Source: Stutzerimonas stutzeri
GTDB lineage: Bacteria; Pseudomonadota; Gammaproteobacteria; Pseudomonadales; Pseudomonadaceae
DNA length: 64,000 nucleotides
NCBI RefSeq assembly: GCF_002890895.1
Contig: NZ_POUL01000005.1
Coordinates: 62,001-126,000, forward strand
Direction: 5' to 3'
Positions 1 through 8,483 of this stretch are shown piece by piece (position 1 is the stretch's first letter; every line of letters starts with the position of its first letter). The notes under the pieces are model-generated. The model saw only the letters and a program-made list of their open reading frames with translations. It did not search any database and had not been told where the DNA came from. The position numbers and the translations under genes are program-made.

Positions 1-650
1 TCCTGCGATTCTCTGTGCGGGCGCCGTGCTCGGGCCATGATTCCAGTGACGATCATGGCGATGAGTGCGCCGCCAGCCGCCAGCGCCATGTCCTTTTGCG
101 GGTCCCAGCGATCATTCTGGGTGGCAAGAAAGGTGCGCCCCAGGCCGCCGTCCAACACTTCCGCGCCTGCCCATTCGATCAGCTCGTAGATCGCCGAGGT
201 CGACAGCACTATGTCTATCGGCAGGATGAGGCTCCAGATCCCTGGGCGAATGCCCAGTCGGATCAGCACTTCACGCATCGGATAGGCCAGCAGCAGCCCA
301 TAGCTGAAGTGCGCCAGGCGGTCGAACTGATTGCGCTCCCAGCCCAGCTGTTCATTCAGCCCTTCGCCTGTCAGCGCCTGCCACCAGTCGTTGTAGGGCA
401 CGTTTGCGTAGGTGTAATGAGCGCCGAGCTGGTGAATGCAGAGGTAAAGGAATATCAGCGTCGCAGCACTGCGGGAGGGCAGGTAGTGCTTGTGGCCCAG
501 CAACAAGGCCGCGGCCAGCCCCACAACCAACAGGTTCTCCAACAGCCAGTCGTGGCGGTTGAAGGGGTTGATCGCCAACGCGCCCCAGATCAACAGGAAC
601 ATGCCGACCAAGGTCAAAAGGTAACGTCGGTGGCGTCTGTCTGTAGCCAT
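1..650 (-). CDS. DUF2238 (YjdF-type) inner-membrane protein, 3' end outside window
   Basis: Reading the minus strand from an ATG at 650-648 gives about 216 codons with no stop before the window edge. AGGAG lies five bases before the ATG. The protein is hydrophobic with several membrane segments. It contains DRLAHF followed by a membrane stretch, then YELIEW and later a WDPQKDM motif, the pattern I associate with DUF2238/YjdF. That family is about 200 residues long, so only a few codons should be missing. The function of the family is unknown. It is divergent from the oxidase operon, with a 138-base gap that carries two inverted repeats. Confidence 0.8.
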   Translation of the reverse strand, partial: MATDRRHRRYLLTLVGMFLLIWGALAINPFNRHDWLLENLLVVGLAAALLLGHKHYLPSRSAATLIFLYLCIHQLGAHYTYANVPYNDWWQALTGEGLNEQLGWERNQFDRLAHFSYGLLLAYPMREVLIRLGIRPGIWSLILPIDIVLSTSAIYELIEWAGAEVLDGGLGRTFLATQNDRWDPQKDMALAAGGALIAMIVTGIMARARRPHRESQ

Positions 651-660
651 GGAATCTCCT

Positions 661-700
661 GAGTCGTTCTCCTTGTTCTTTAGGACAAGCGCAACGACTC
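661..700 (-). promoter_or_regulatory. Leader hairpin just upstream of the DUF2238 ribosome binding site
   Basis: GAGTCGTT (661-668) and AACGACTC (693-700) are exact inverted repeats. Inside them CTTGT (672-676) pairs with ACAAG (685-689). In minus-strand mRNA this gives a two-part stem-loop ending a few bases before the AGGAG at 654-658. It could control translation or be an operator; the sequence alone does not decide. Confidence 0.4.
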
Positions 701-756
701 AAGGGTCCACCGCTTGCGAATTCGACCGTTTATCCAACTTTTCCTGCCTGCGGAGT

Positions 757-771
757 GTCACAAAACGTGAC
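757..771. promoter_or_regulatory. Inverted repeat GTCAC-N5-GTGAC before coxB
   Basis: GTCAC at 757-761 and GTGAC at 767-771 flank AAAAC and end 17 bases before the coxB ATG. The position fits an operator or a small hairpin over the translation start of the oxidase operon. I cannot name a regulator. Confidence 0.35.
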
Positions 772-788
772 CCACAGCGAGGCGGACC

Positions 789-1808
789 ATGCGGCTGACT
801 CTGACAAACGACCTCACCGGTGCATGCTTTCGAGCGCGTGGCGTCTCGCTGTTGCTGCTGAGCGCCGTGTTAGCGGGTTGCGACGGTCAGCAGTCAGCGC
901 TGAATCCGGCCGGGGTCGGTGCGCAGAGCATCGCCACGCTGTTCTGGTGGATGGCTGGCGGTGCGCTGGTCATCTGGCTGGTAGTGATGGGCATCGCCGT
1001 GTATGCCACCCAGGCCCACCCGGAAGCCCACGGCATTCGCGGTGCTCGGTGGTTGATCATCGGGGGCGGAGTCATTTTCCCCGTCGTGGTCCTGACCGGC
1101 CTGCTGATCTACGGGCTGATGCTGATGCCGCAACTGCGTTCCTCGGAAAACGTCGCCCTGCATGTCGATGTGTCGGGCGAGCAGTGGTGGTGGCGGGTGC
1201 GCTACCGGACCGAGGCGGGAGAGGCGGTCGAGCTGGCGAACGAAATACGGCTGCCAGTGGGGGAGCGAGTGGCTTTCAGCCTGACCAGCCCGGACGTGAT
1301 CCACTCGTTCTGGATTCCGTCGCTGGGCGGCAAGGTCGACATGATCCCCGGGCGCACCAATGAGCTGGTGCTGGAGCCGACCGAGATCGGCACCTTTCGC
1401 GGCGCCTGCGCCGAATATTGCGGGACTTCCCATGCGCTGATGAATCTCGCCGTGGTGGTGATGACCCGCGAGGCCTTCGATCTGTGGCTTGCCAAACAGG
1501 CCGAGCCTGCCCAGCCACCCACCACCGAATTGCAGCAGACCGGCCAGCAGGCGTTTCTCGCCAATGGCTGCGGTGCCTGTCACCAGGTGCGAGGCACCGA
1601 AGCAGACGGCACGATCGGGCCTGACCTGACCCACGTCGGCAGTCGTCTGACCCTGGCAGCCGGCACGCTTCCGACCGATGTCGATACGTTCAAGCGCTGG
1701 ATCGGCCACAGCGGCGCGATCAAACCAGACGTGAAGATGCCCGCCTTCGGCATGCTGCCCGAGGCGCAGCTGAACGCCATGGCGCACTACCTGAAGGGCC
1801 TCGAATGA
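789..1808 (+). CDS. coxB: Cytochrome c oxidase subunit II with fused cytochrome c domain (caa3 type)
   Basis: This 339-residue protein takes electrons from cytochrome c and passes them through CuA to subunit I. It starts with a lipoprotein signal (LAGC, Cys31). Two membrane helices follow at about 50-75 and 87-112. The periplasmic CuA domain has His172, a CAEYC motif (Cys207, Glu209, Cys211), His215 and Met218. A C-terminal haem c domain has CGACH (261-265) and a likely Met317 ligand in KMPAF. The built-in cytochrome marks a caa3-type enzyme. The stop overlaps the start of the next gene as ATGA, so the two are translationally coupled. No strong Shine-Dalgarno is visible, only a GAGG-like stretch. 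Confidence 0.95.
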   Translation: MRLTLTNDLTGACFRARGVSLLLLSAVLAGCDGQQSALNPAGVGAQSIATLFWWMAGGALVIWLVVMGIAVYATQAHPEAHGIRGARWLIIGGGVIFPVVVLTGLLIYGLMLMPQLRSSENVALHVDVSGEQWWWRVRYRTEAGEAVELANEIRLPVGERVAFSLTSPDVIHSFWIPSLGGKVDMIPGRTNELVLEPTEIGTFRGACAEYCGTSHALMNLAVVVMTREAFDLWLAKQAEPAQPPTTELQQTGQQAFLANGCGACHQVRGTEADGTIGPDLTHVGSRLTLAAGTLPTDVDTFKRWIGHSGAIKPDVKMPAFGMLPEAQLNAMAHYLKGLE

Positions 1809-4333
1809 GCGAGCCGATCGAGTACCGCGACCCGCAGGAAGAAGCCCGCGCCAAGGCGCAGGCCGAACGCCTGGCAGCGGCCTGGAAGACACCCACCGGC
1901 TGGCGTTACTGGTCCGCGGTAAACAACACCGAGGTGGGGCTCTGGTATACCGGCGTGTCGTTCCTGTTCTTCCTGTTTGCCGGCGTGCTGGCGATGCTGA
2001 TCCGCGCCCAGCTGGCGGTGCCGAACAACGATCTGCTGTCTGCCGAAACCTACAACCAGGTCTTCACCCTGCACGGCTCGGTGATGATGTTCCTGTTCGG
2101 CGTGCCGATTTTCGAAGCCTTTTCCATCCTCATCCTGCCGCAGATGCTGGGTGCGCGGGATCTGCCCTTTCCCCGGCTGTCCGCCTACGGCTTCTGGTGT
2201 TTCATCATTGGTGGCGTGTTCGTCTGCGGCTCGATCTTTTTCGGCGTGGCGCCCCAGGGCGGCTGGTTCATGTATCCGCCGCTCACCACCACCTATCAGG
2301 ACGGCCTCGGTGCGGATATCTGGCTGCTCGGGCTGTCGTTCATCGAGGTGTCATCGATTGCGGCGGCGGTGGAGCTGATTGTCGGCGTGCTGAAGACCCG
2401 GCCTCCAGGCATGCGCATCAACCTGATCCCTCTATATTCCTGGTACATCTTGGTGGTCGCGGGAATGATCCTGTTCGCCTTCCCGCCGCTGATCGCGGGC
2501 GACCTCCTGTTCGAACTGGAGCGCGCCTTCGACTGGCCGTTCTTCGATGCCAGCCGTGGCGGCGATCCGCTCTTGTGGCAGCACCTGTTCTGGATCTTCG
2601 GCCACCCCGAGGTGTACATCATCTTTTTGCCCGCCGTGGCGCTGGTGGCGACCATCGTGCCCACCGCAGCCGGGCGGCCCATCGTCGGCTACAGCTTTAT
2701 CGTGCTGGCTGCGGTGGGCACCGGGTTCATCAGCTTCGGGTTGTGGGTGCATCACATGTTTACCACCGGGATGCCCGGCATCTCGCTGGCCTTTTTCTCG
2801 GCTGCCTCCGAGGCCGTGGCAATCCCTACCGGCGTGCAGATCTTCTGCTTCCTGGCGACAGCCCTGGCCGGGCGCTTCGTCAAATCGGTGCCGATGCTAT
2901 TCGTCGCCGGTGCGCTGGCGATCTTCGTGCTTGGCGGGCTGACCGGGGTAATGGTGGCGCTGGCGCCGTTCGACTTCCAGGCGCACGACACCTATTTCAT
3001 CGTCGCGCATCTGCACTACGTACTGATCGGCGGCATGCTGTTCCCGGTGATCGCCGGCCTGTACTACTTCTTCCCGCTGGCGCGCAACAAGACGCTCTCG
3101 GACCGCCTCGGGCGCATTGCCTTCTGGCTGATGTTCATTGGCTTCAACATTGCCTTCCTGCCCATGCATTTCACCGGTTTGCTGGGCATGCCGCGGCGTG
3201 TTTATACCTACGGGCCGGACATGGGCTTCGACATGCTCAACATGGTCTCCACGGTGGGCGCGTTCATCCTCGCCGCTGGCGTCGCGGTGCTGGTCTGGGA
3301 CGTCTTGCGACCCAAGGGCAAGCAACCCTACAGCGCGCGCAACCCGTGGAACGCCGGAACGCTCGAATGGCTCGCGGAAATGCCCGGCAGGGCCTGGGGT
3401 GCACGCTCGATTCCGATCATCAAGAGCCGCTACCCGCTGTGGGATCAGCCAAACCTGATGCGTGACGTCGACGCCGGGCGCTTCTACTTGCCGGACGCCG
3501 AGGAGGGCAAGCGCGAGACCCTGATCAGCAGCATCATCGACGCCGAGCCGATCCAGTGCCTGCGCGTGCCGGGCCCAACCTTTCTGAGCATGTGGGCGGC
3601 TATCTTCACCGGCGGCCTGTTTATCTTCGCCACCTACAGCTGGTACGTCGCCGCACTGGTCAGCGGTGGCCTTGCGCTGATCACCATTTTGATCTGGCTA
3701 TGGACCGGCACGGCGGTGATCCCGGAGAAACCGAAAAAGGACATCGGCCTGGACGTGACGGTGCCGCTTTATGCGTCGGGCGCCAAGTCGGTGGGCTGGT
3801 GGGCCATGTTCATCACCATGATCGGCGACATGAGCGCCTTCGGCAGCCTGGTGTTCGGCTACTTCTTCTTCTGGACCGTGCACGAGGATTTTCCACCCGC
3901 GGATGCGGCCGGCCCCGGCGTGTTCTGGCCGGTATTGGGGCTGGGGTTGATTGCCGTGTCCTGGGCGCTGACGCTGCTGGCGCGGCGCTGCAACTTCCGT
4001 GATCAGGCGGCGGGCTTTTACGGTTCGCTGGGGCTGGCCGCGATCTGCACCCTGGCAGGTGCCTATTCGATGTGGGCCGGGCCGCATTTCAGTGGCCTGG
4101 ACCCAACCACTAACGTGTACCCGGCCACGGTCTGGGTGCTGGTGCTCTGGTGCCTGATCCACCTGTCCATCGGCCTGATCATGCAGCTCTATTGCTTGGC
4201 GCGCCGTGCTGCCGGCCGGATGACGGCGGTGCATGACATCGATATCCGCAATGTCGCGCTGTTCTGGCATTTCATGCTCATCACCATTGGTGTCACCGTG
4301 GCGGTCATCGCCGGCTTTCCGGAGGTGCTATGA
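1805..4333 (+). CDS. ctaD: Cytochrome c oxidase, fused subunits I and III
   Basis: This 842-residue integral membrane protein holds the oxygen-reducing site. The first part is subunit I: His90 is the expected haem a ligand, GHPEVY (266-271) gives a CuB histidine with the crosslink Tyr and the proton-channel Glu, His316-His317 bind CuB, and AHLHY (401-405) supplies the haem a3 and haem a histidines. These put it in the A family of proton-pumping oxidases. After about residue 640 the sequence becomes subunit III-like, with a WWAMF start and further helices. A subunit I alone is about 530-550 residues, so this is a natural fusion. The ORF is uninterrupted and overlaps its neighbours by four bases on each side. 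Confidence 0.95.
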   Translation: MSEPIEYRDPQEEARAKAQAERLAAAWKTPTGWRYWSAVNNTEVGLWYTGVSFLFFLFAGVLAMLIRAQLAVPNNDLLSAETYNQVFTLHGSVMMFLFGVPIFEAFSILILPQMLGARDLPFPRLSAYGFWCFIIGGVFVCGSIFFGVAPQGGWFMYPPLTTTYQDGLGADIWLLGLSFIEVSSIAAAVELIVGVLKTRPPGMRINLIPLYSWYILVVAGMILFAFPPLIAGDLLFELERAFDWPFFDASRGGDPLLWQHLFWIFGHPEVYIIFLPAVALVATIVPTAAGRPIVGYSFIVLAAVGTGFISFGLWVHHMFTTGMPGISLAFFSAASEAVAIPTGVQIFCFLATALAGRFVKSVPMLFVAGALAIFVLGGLTGVMVALAPFDFQAHDTYFIVAHLHYVLIGGMLFPVIAGLYYFFPLARNKTLSDRLGRIAFWLMFIGFNIAFLPMHFTGLLGMPRRVYTYGPDMGFDMLNMVSTVGAFILAAGVAVLVWDVLRPKGKQPYSARNPWNAGTLEWLAEMPGRAWGARSIPIIKSRYPLWDQPNLMRDVDAGRFYLPDAEEGKRETLISSIIDAEPIQCLRVPGPTFLSMWAAIFTGGLFIFATYSWYVAALVSGGLALITILIWLWTGTAVIPEKPKKDIGLDVTVPLYASGAKSVGWWAMFITMIGDMSAFGSLVFGYFFFWTVHEDFPPADAAGPGVFWPVLGLGLIAVSWALTLLARRCNFRDQAAGFYGSLGLAAICTLAGAYSMWAGPHFSGLDPTTNVYPATVWVLVLWCLIHLSIGLIMQLYCLARRAAGRMTAVHDIDIRNVALFWHFMLITIGVTVAVIAGFPEVL

Positions 4334-4755
4334 GTGAACATCTGAACGAACCGCAACGGCCAATCGAGCAGCAGCCGCCCGAGGCACCGCCGCAGGAGCG
4401 CGACACGCTGTGGCTGATCACCTTCAGCCCGACCATCTGGGCGGCGCATTTTCTGCTGTCCTACCAGGCTGTGTCTGTGTGGTGCGCGAAGGTGGCGGGC
4501 CGCAGTGGCGAGCTGGGCGACATTCGACTCGCCATCGCTGTGCTGACACTGATCGCCCTGGTCGGTATTGGATTGACCGGCTGGAAAGGCTGGCGCCATC
4601 ACTCCTTTGGTCATGCAACGGCACCGCACGACTTCGACACACCGGGCGACCGCCATCGCTTTCTTGGTTTCGCCACACTGCTGCTTAGCGGCCTGAGCTT
4701 CGTGGCGACGATTTTCGTCGCCTTGAGTGTGGTGTTCATCAGGAGCTGCACGTGA
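4330..4755 (+). CDS. Small membrane protein of the oxidase operon, function unknown
   Basis: This 141-residue protein has a Pro/Gln/Glu-rich cytoplasmic start and three predicted membrane segments (about 27-52, 63-85 and 111-138). It begins inside the stop of ctaD (ATGA) and its stop overlaps the GTG start of ctaG, so it belongs to the operon. It has no haem- or copper-binding motif that I recognise. Its position between subunit I/III and the assembly factor suggests an accessory subunit or assembly helper. That role is inferred from context only. Confidence 0.85.
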   Translation: MSEHLNEPQRPIEQQPPEAPPQERDTLWLITFSPTIWAAHFLLSYQAVSVWCAKVAGRSGELGDIRLAIAVLTLIALVGIGLTGWKGWRHHSFGHATAPHDFDTPGDRHRFLGFATLLLSGLSFVATIFVALSVVFIRSCT

Positions 4756-5381
4756 TCTGGCGGCCGCTCTCGCTGCTGCTCGGCCTGGCCACGCTGGGTG
4801 CGGTCTGGCTCGGGCCTTTGCCGGACATGGCGGACCGGCTGTTCGTCGGCCACATGCTGATGCACGTGATGGTGGTAGCGGTGGCGGCGCCGCTGCTGGC
4901 AATCGGTTTGGCCGGTGGCCGGTTTGATTTTTCCAACCGCATCCCGTTGCTGTTCTCGCCGATCCTGGCCTCTGTGATCGAACTGTTCGTGGTCTGGGCC
5001 TGGCACATGCCGGCGCTGCACCATGCGGCGCGCACCTCGCAGTCGGCGGAACTGCTGGAGCAGGGCAGCTACCTGTTCGTTGGCCTGCTGGTGTGGCTTG
5101 CGGCATTCGGCGGCGTACGGCATCAGCGCGCCCTGGCCGGCATCGCCGGGCTGCTGCTGACTTCGATGCACATGACGCTGCTCGGCGTGCTGCTGGCGAT
5201 GTCGAGCCGACCACTATTCGAGCACACCGGCTCGGTGTTGTCGGGCATGAGCCCGCTGGAAGATCAGCAGATGGGCGGTGTGATCATGCTGGCCTTTGGC
5301 GGCAGCGCCTATCTCATCGGCGGGCTGTACCTGCTGTTCGGCCTATTACAGGACAAGCGCAATGCCGTTTCAGTCAGCTAA
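4752..5381 (+). CDS. ctaG: Cytochrome c oxidase assembly factor, caa3_CtaG family
   Basis: This 209-residue multi-helix membrane protein resembles the CtaG factors encoded with caa3 oxidases, which are unrelated to the Cox11-type CtaG and help mature the oxidase, probably the CuB centre. Conserved histidines appear in the early VGHMLMH segment, in a WAWHMPALHH stretch and in a later MHMT segment. It starts with GTG at 4752, overlapping the previous stop, and AGGAG lies just upstream at 4741-4745. Its 3' end overlaps the start of the cytochrome gene. Confidence 0.85.
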   Translation: MIWRPLSLLLGLATLGAVWLGPLPDMADRLFVGHMLMHVMVVAVAAPLLAIGLAGGRFDFSNRIPLLFSPILASVIELFVVWAWHMPALHHAARTSQSAELLEQGSYLFVGLLVWLAAFGGVRHQRALAGIAGLLLTSMHMTLLGVLLAMSSRPLFEHTGSVLSGMSPLEDQQMGGVIMLAFGGSAYLIGGLYLLFGLLQDKRNAVSVS

Positions 5382-6633
5382 ACGCATGGTTCAGCGATGC
5401 TCGGCGCCCTTGCGGCGCTGGCTGTACTGGCTGACAGGAGGCTCCTGGAAACGAGTTGTAGCCGCTGTCGCGTTGCTGGCGGCGCTCGCGGGGACCGGCG
5501 CGTTTGTGCTGGTTTCGCTGGGGCTGGTCTCGATCAGTGCCAGCTCGGGTCACTGGAAGGCGACCGGCTGGATGCTGCACTACGCCATGCGTCGTGCGGT
5601 GAGCACGCAATCGATGGGCATAAAGGTGCCGCCGCTGGACGATCCGGCGCTGCTGCTCAAGGGCGCCGGGCATTATCACACCGGCTGTCTGGCCTGCCAT
5701 GGCGCCCCAGGTAAGGAGCGCTCGCTGATCGTCCAACAGATGACACCCGAGCCGCCATACCTGCCGCCGCGGATCGAACACTGGGCGCCGCAGGAGCTGT
5801 TCTGGATTGTGAAGAATGGTGTCAAGTTCACCGCCATGCCGGCCTGGCCCGCGCAGAAAAGGGACGATGAGGTCTGGGCCGTGGTGGCCTTCCTGCAGGC
5901 GATGTCAGACATGTCGCCCGAGCGCTATAAAGAGCTCGCGCTGGGCGGGCGCCGCGACGAAACCATCAAACCCATCACGCCTGATCATCTGCGGCCACTG
6001 CAGGACTCACTCGGTTCGGTGTTGGCCAACTGCAACCGTTGTCATGCCGAGGACGGCGGCGGCCGAGGCGAAGGCGCTTTCCCGCGGTTGGCCGGGCAGA
6101 GCGAGCCTTATCTGCTCGGTGCGCTGCAGGCCTACGCCCGCGGCGAGCGGCATAGCGGCGTCATGCAGCCGATCGCCGCAGGCCTGGAGCCGGAAGTGCT
6201 CGAGGCATTGGCGCAACACTACGCCGAGCTGCCACCGGTCAGCCGAACGGAGGCTCCGGAGCCGGCGCCGGACATTCTGGCAGAAGGCCTAACGCTGGCC
6301 GAGCGCGGTGTACGAGCGCGCGGCATCCCTTCATGCGTGCACTGCCATGGGCCGAAGGACGGACCACGCAATCCCATGTACCCGAACATTGCCGGTCAGT
6401 ACGCGCCCTATCTGAAGTTGCAGCTGGAGTTGTTCACCGAGGGTAAGCGTGGCGGCACGGAGTACGCGCATATCATGCACAGCGCTGCGCAGCGGCTTAC
6501 GTCGGAGCAGATGCAGGCGCTGGCCGACTACTACGCATCGTTGCCGGCTGCGGCAGCGCCGCTCGTCACGGAGGCCACACCAAACCGTGCCGAGACCCCG
6601 GCGCAGAATTCTTCCACCCAACAGCAGAGGTAA
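5362..6633 (+). CDS. Membrane-anchored triheme cytochrome c
   Basis: From the ATG at 5362 the protein has 423 residues. A signal anchor lies at about 31-57. Three haem c sites follow: CLACH (109-113), CNRCH (224-228) and CVHCH (325-329), in three successive cytochrome c domains. It probably carries electrons to the oxidase encoded upstream, acting in or facing the periplasm. The chosen start has AGGAC nearby and overlaps the end of ctaG; ATG 5386 is an alternative. The domain layout recalls the cytochrome subunit of membrane alcohol/aldehyde dehydrogenases, but no dehydrogenase gene is here. Confidence 0.88.
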   Translation: MPFQSAKRMVQRCSAPLRRWLYWLTGGSWKRVVAAVALLAALAGTGAFVLVSLGLVSISASSGHWKATGWMLHYAMRRAVSTQSMGIKVPPLDDPALLLKGAGHYHTGCLACHGAPGKERSLIVQQMTPEPPYLPPRIEHWAPQELFWIVKNGVKFTAMPAWPAQKRDDEVWAVVAFLQAMSDMSPERYKELALGGRRDETIKPITPDHLRPLQDSLGSVLANCNRCHAEDGGGRGEGAFPRLAGQSEPYLLGALQAYARGERHSGVMQPIAAGLEPEVLEALAQHYAELPPVSRTEAPEPAPDILAEGLTLAERGVRARGIPSCVHCHGPKDGPRNPMYPNIAGQYAPYLKLQLELFTEGKRGGTEYAHIMHSAAQRLTSEQMQALADYYASLPAAAAPLVTEATPNRAETPAQNSSTQQQR

Positions 6634-6636
6634 CCG

Positions 6637-7245
6637 ATGTTCGACAAGATCGTGGAAATCGTCTCGGCGTTCGGCTACATCGGCGTGTTCTTGCTGATGT
6701 TGCTGGAGAATATCTTCCCGCCCATCCCGTCCGAGCTGATCATGCCGCTGGCCGGTTTCGTTGCGGCGCGGGGTGATCTCAACTTCATTGCAGTGATCCT
6801 GGTCGGCACGGCAGGTTCGGTCGTCGGCGCGTTGCCCTGGTACTACGCCGGCGCCAAGCTCGGCCAGGCGCGCATGAAGCGCTTTGCCGAACGTTGGGGG
6901 CATTGGCTCACGTTGTCGCCAGAAGATGTCGACAAGGCCAGCGAGTGGTTCGACCGGCACGGCAAGGGCGCGGTTTTCTTCGGTCGTCTGATCCCGGCGG
7001 TGCGTACCCTGATCTCGGTCCCGGCCGGTATTGCCGGGATGTCGATGACCAAGTTCCTGATCTACTCGACGCTGGGGTCGCTGATCTGGACCGCACTGCT
7101 GGCACTGGCCGGCTATCTGCTCGAGTCGCAGTACGAGAAGGTCTCCGAGTACATGAACCCGATCTCCACCGGGGTGGTCGTGTTGATGGTGCTCTACTAC
7201 CTGTACCGGCTGATCCGTCAGCGCTTCGGCAGGAAAGAGCACTAG
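6637..7245 (+). CDS. DedA family membrane protein
   Basis: This 202-residue protein has the DedA/SNARE-associated (VTT) pattern: an N-terminal helix ending in ENIFPPIPSE, a later GRLIPAVRTLISVPAG segment and several hydrophobic helices. DedA proteins support membrane integrity and are linked to recycling of the undecaprenyl phosphate lipid carrier. It starts three bases after the stop of the triheme cytochrome gene and is therefore probably co-transcribed with the oxidase operon. It may equally serve the polysaccharide genes that converge on it. Confidence 0.9.
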   Translation: MFDKIVEIVSAFGYIGVFLLMLLENIFPPIPSELIMPLAGFVAARGDLNFIAVILVGTAGSVVGALPWYYAGAKLGQARMKRFAERWGHWLTLSPEDVDKASEWFDRHGKGAVFFGRLIPAVRTLISVPAGIAGMSMTKFLIYSTLGSLIWTALLALAGYLLESQYEKVSEYMNPISTGVVVLMVLYYLYRLIRQRFGRKEH

Positions 7246-7274
7246 GCCGTGACGCCAGCCTGCGACGCCACGGC
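7246..7274. terminator. Weak hairpin between converging dedA and pyruvyltransferase genes
   Basis: GCCGTG (7246-7251) and CACGGC (7269-7274) are inverted repeats in the 45-base gap between two converging genes. There is no T-run, so an intrinsic terminator is only a guess. Confidence 0.25.
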
Positions 7275-7290
7275 TATCGGTCAGGTCAGA

Positions 7291-8475
7291 TCAGGCCGCG
7301 CCAGCCCTGTGGTGTTGCGGCTGGTGAGCACGCTCGCACTGATCGATCACGGCGAACACCTGCTGCCACATCTGCTCTGACTGTTGCTTGAGTTGTTCGG
7401 TACGGGCCTGGATCAAAGTTTGGATCCGCGCCGCATCGTCTGTGATCAGGTCGATCTTGCGCTTGATTTCCGCCTCATCGGTGGTGACCTGAACCAGCCC
7501 TTCGGGGAAGCCATAGTCTTCAAACAGCATCTGATACTTGTGGCTCCAGCCGGTGGCCAGCGCCGGAACGCCTTGTGACAGCGCGCTGACCAGGCCATGA
7601 AAGCGGCTGCCCAAGGTGCCGCTGCAGGCGCCGAGGATGCCCTTGATCTCCAGCGCGCCGCTTTCCTTGACGATTGGAATGCCGCCCACCGCTGCGGACA
7701 ATTCGTCAGCCAGGCGCTGATCGTCCTTGCCTTCGTGCACCAGCACGAACGGCTTGGCGCCTTTTTCCAGCAGGTACCGCGTGCAGCTGATGAGGAAAGG
7801 CAGGTAAGCCTCGCGCGTCTTCTGGTCCGTCTTATCGAGCATCCGACAATTGGGCACGATGCAGAAACGGTTCTGCTCGGTATCGAAGCCTTGCGGCAGC
7901 ACGCCGGTCATGAGGTTGGTGAAGTCCGGCGATTGCTTGATCTTGGCCTGCTCACCCACCAGTTCAGTCAGGTGTTCGTAGGACACGCGCTCGCGCGGGA
8001 AAATCAGGTCGACGTTTTCGACCACCGTCTTCATCGCCGCGCGGTTTTTCTCGGACTTGAACGGCCCCAACGCCTGCGGCAGCAGGATCACGCGGGTGCC
8101 GTTCTTCTTCCAGCGCCGGGTCGATTGCGCCAGTTCCGCGCAGGGATCCTCGCCCCATTGATCGCTGTAGGCGAAGCCCGCCGCGTCAACGACCACGTCG
8201 ACTTCCCTATCCAGCACCACGCCGTACATCTCGCGCAGCGGGCGCGGGGCGAAGTTGGCGAGGGTGCCCCACTGTATGCCGTAGCGCCACAGCCAGGCCT
8301 TGGGGTAGAAGCCCAGCTGCACCAGCTTACGGAACGGTTGTTCGGCTTTTTTCGGGGTCGGCGCCATGACGAAGGTAGCGTCGGGATACCGGGTCCTCAG
8401 CTTCTGCAGCGCCGCGTGCAACATCAGCTCAGCGCCTTTATTGACGAAGCCTGCCTTTCTGATCTCGATAATCAT
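7291..8475 (-). CDS. Polysaccharide pyruvyl transferase family protein
   Basis: This 394-residue soluble protein matches the family that moves a pyruvate ketal from phosphoenolpyruvate onto sugars of surface polysaccharides. It starts MIIEIRKAGFVNKGAELML, the GxxNxGAE type of opening of the family. A late GSRFHGLVSA segment with the conserved Arg/His follows. Eight bases separate it from the nitroreductase gene upstream, and it is the last gene of a three-gene operon with a flippase. The actual sugar substrate is unknown. Members of this superfamily can also do other transfers, so pyruvylation is inferred. Confidence 0.88.
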   Translation of the reverse strand: MIIEIRKAGFVNKGAELMLHAALQKLRTRYPDATFVMAPTPKKAEQPFRKLVQLGFYPKAWLWRYGIQWGTLANFAPRPLREMYGVVLDREVDVVVDAAGFAYSDQWGEDPCAELAQSTRRWKKNGTRVILLPQALGPFKSEKNRAAMKTVVENVDLIFPRERVSYEHLTELVGEQAKIKQSPDFTNLMTGVLPQGFDTEQNRFCIVPNCRMLDKTDQKTREAYLPFLISCTRYLLEKGAKPFVLVHEGKDDQRLADELSAAVGGIPIVKESGALEIKGILGACSGTLGSRFHGLVSALSQGVPALATGWSHKYQMLFEDYGFPEGLVQVTTDEAEIKRKIDLITDDAARIQTLIQARTEQLKQQSEQMWQQVFAVIDQCERAHQPQHHRAGAA

Positions 8476-8483
8476 CGCTTACC

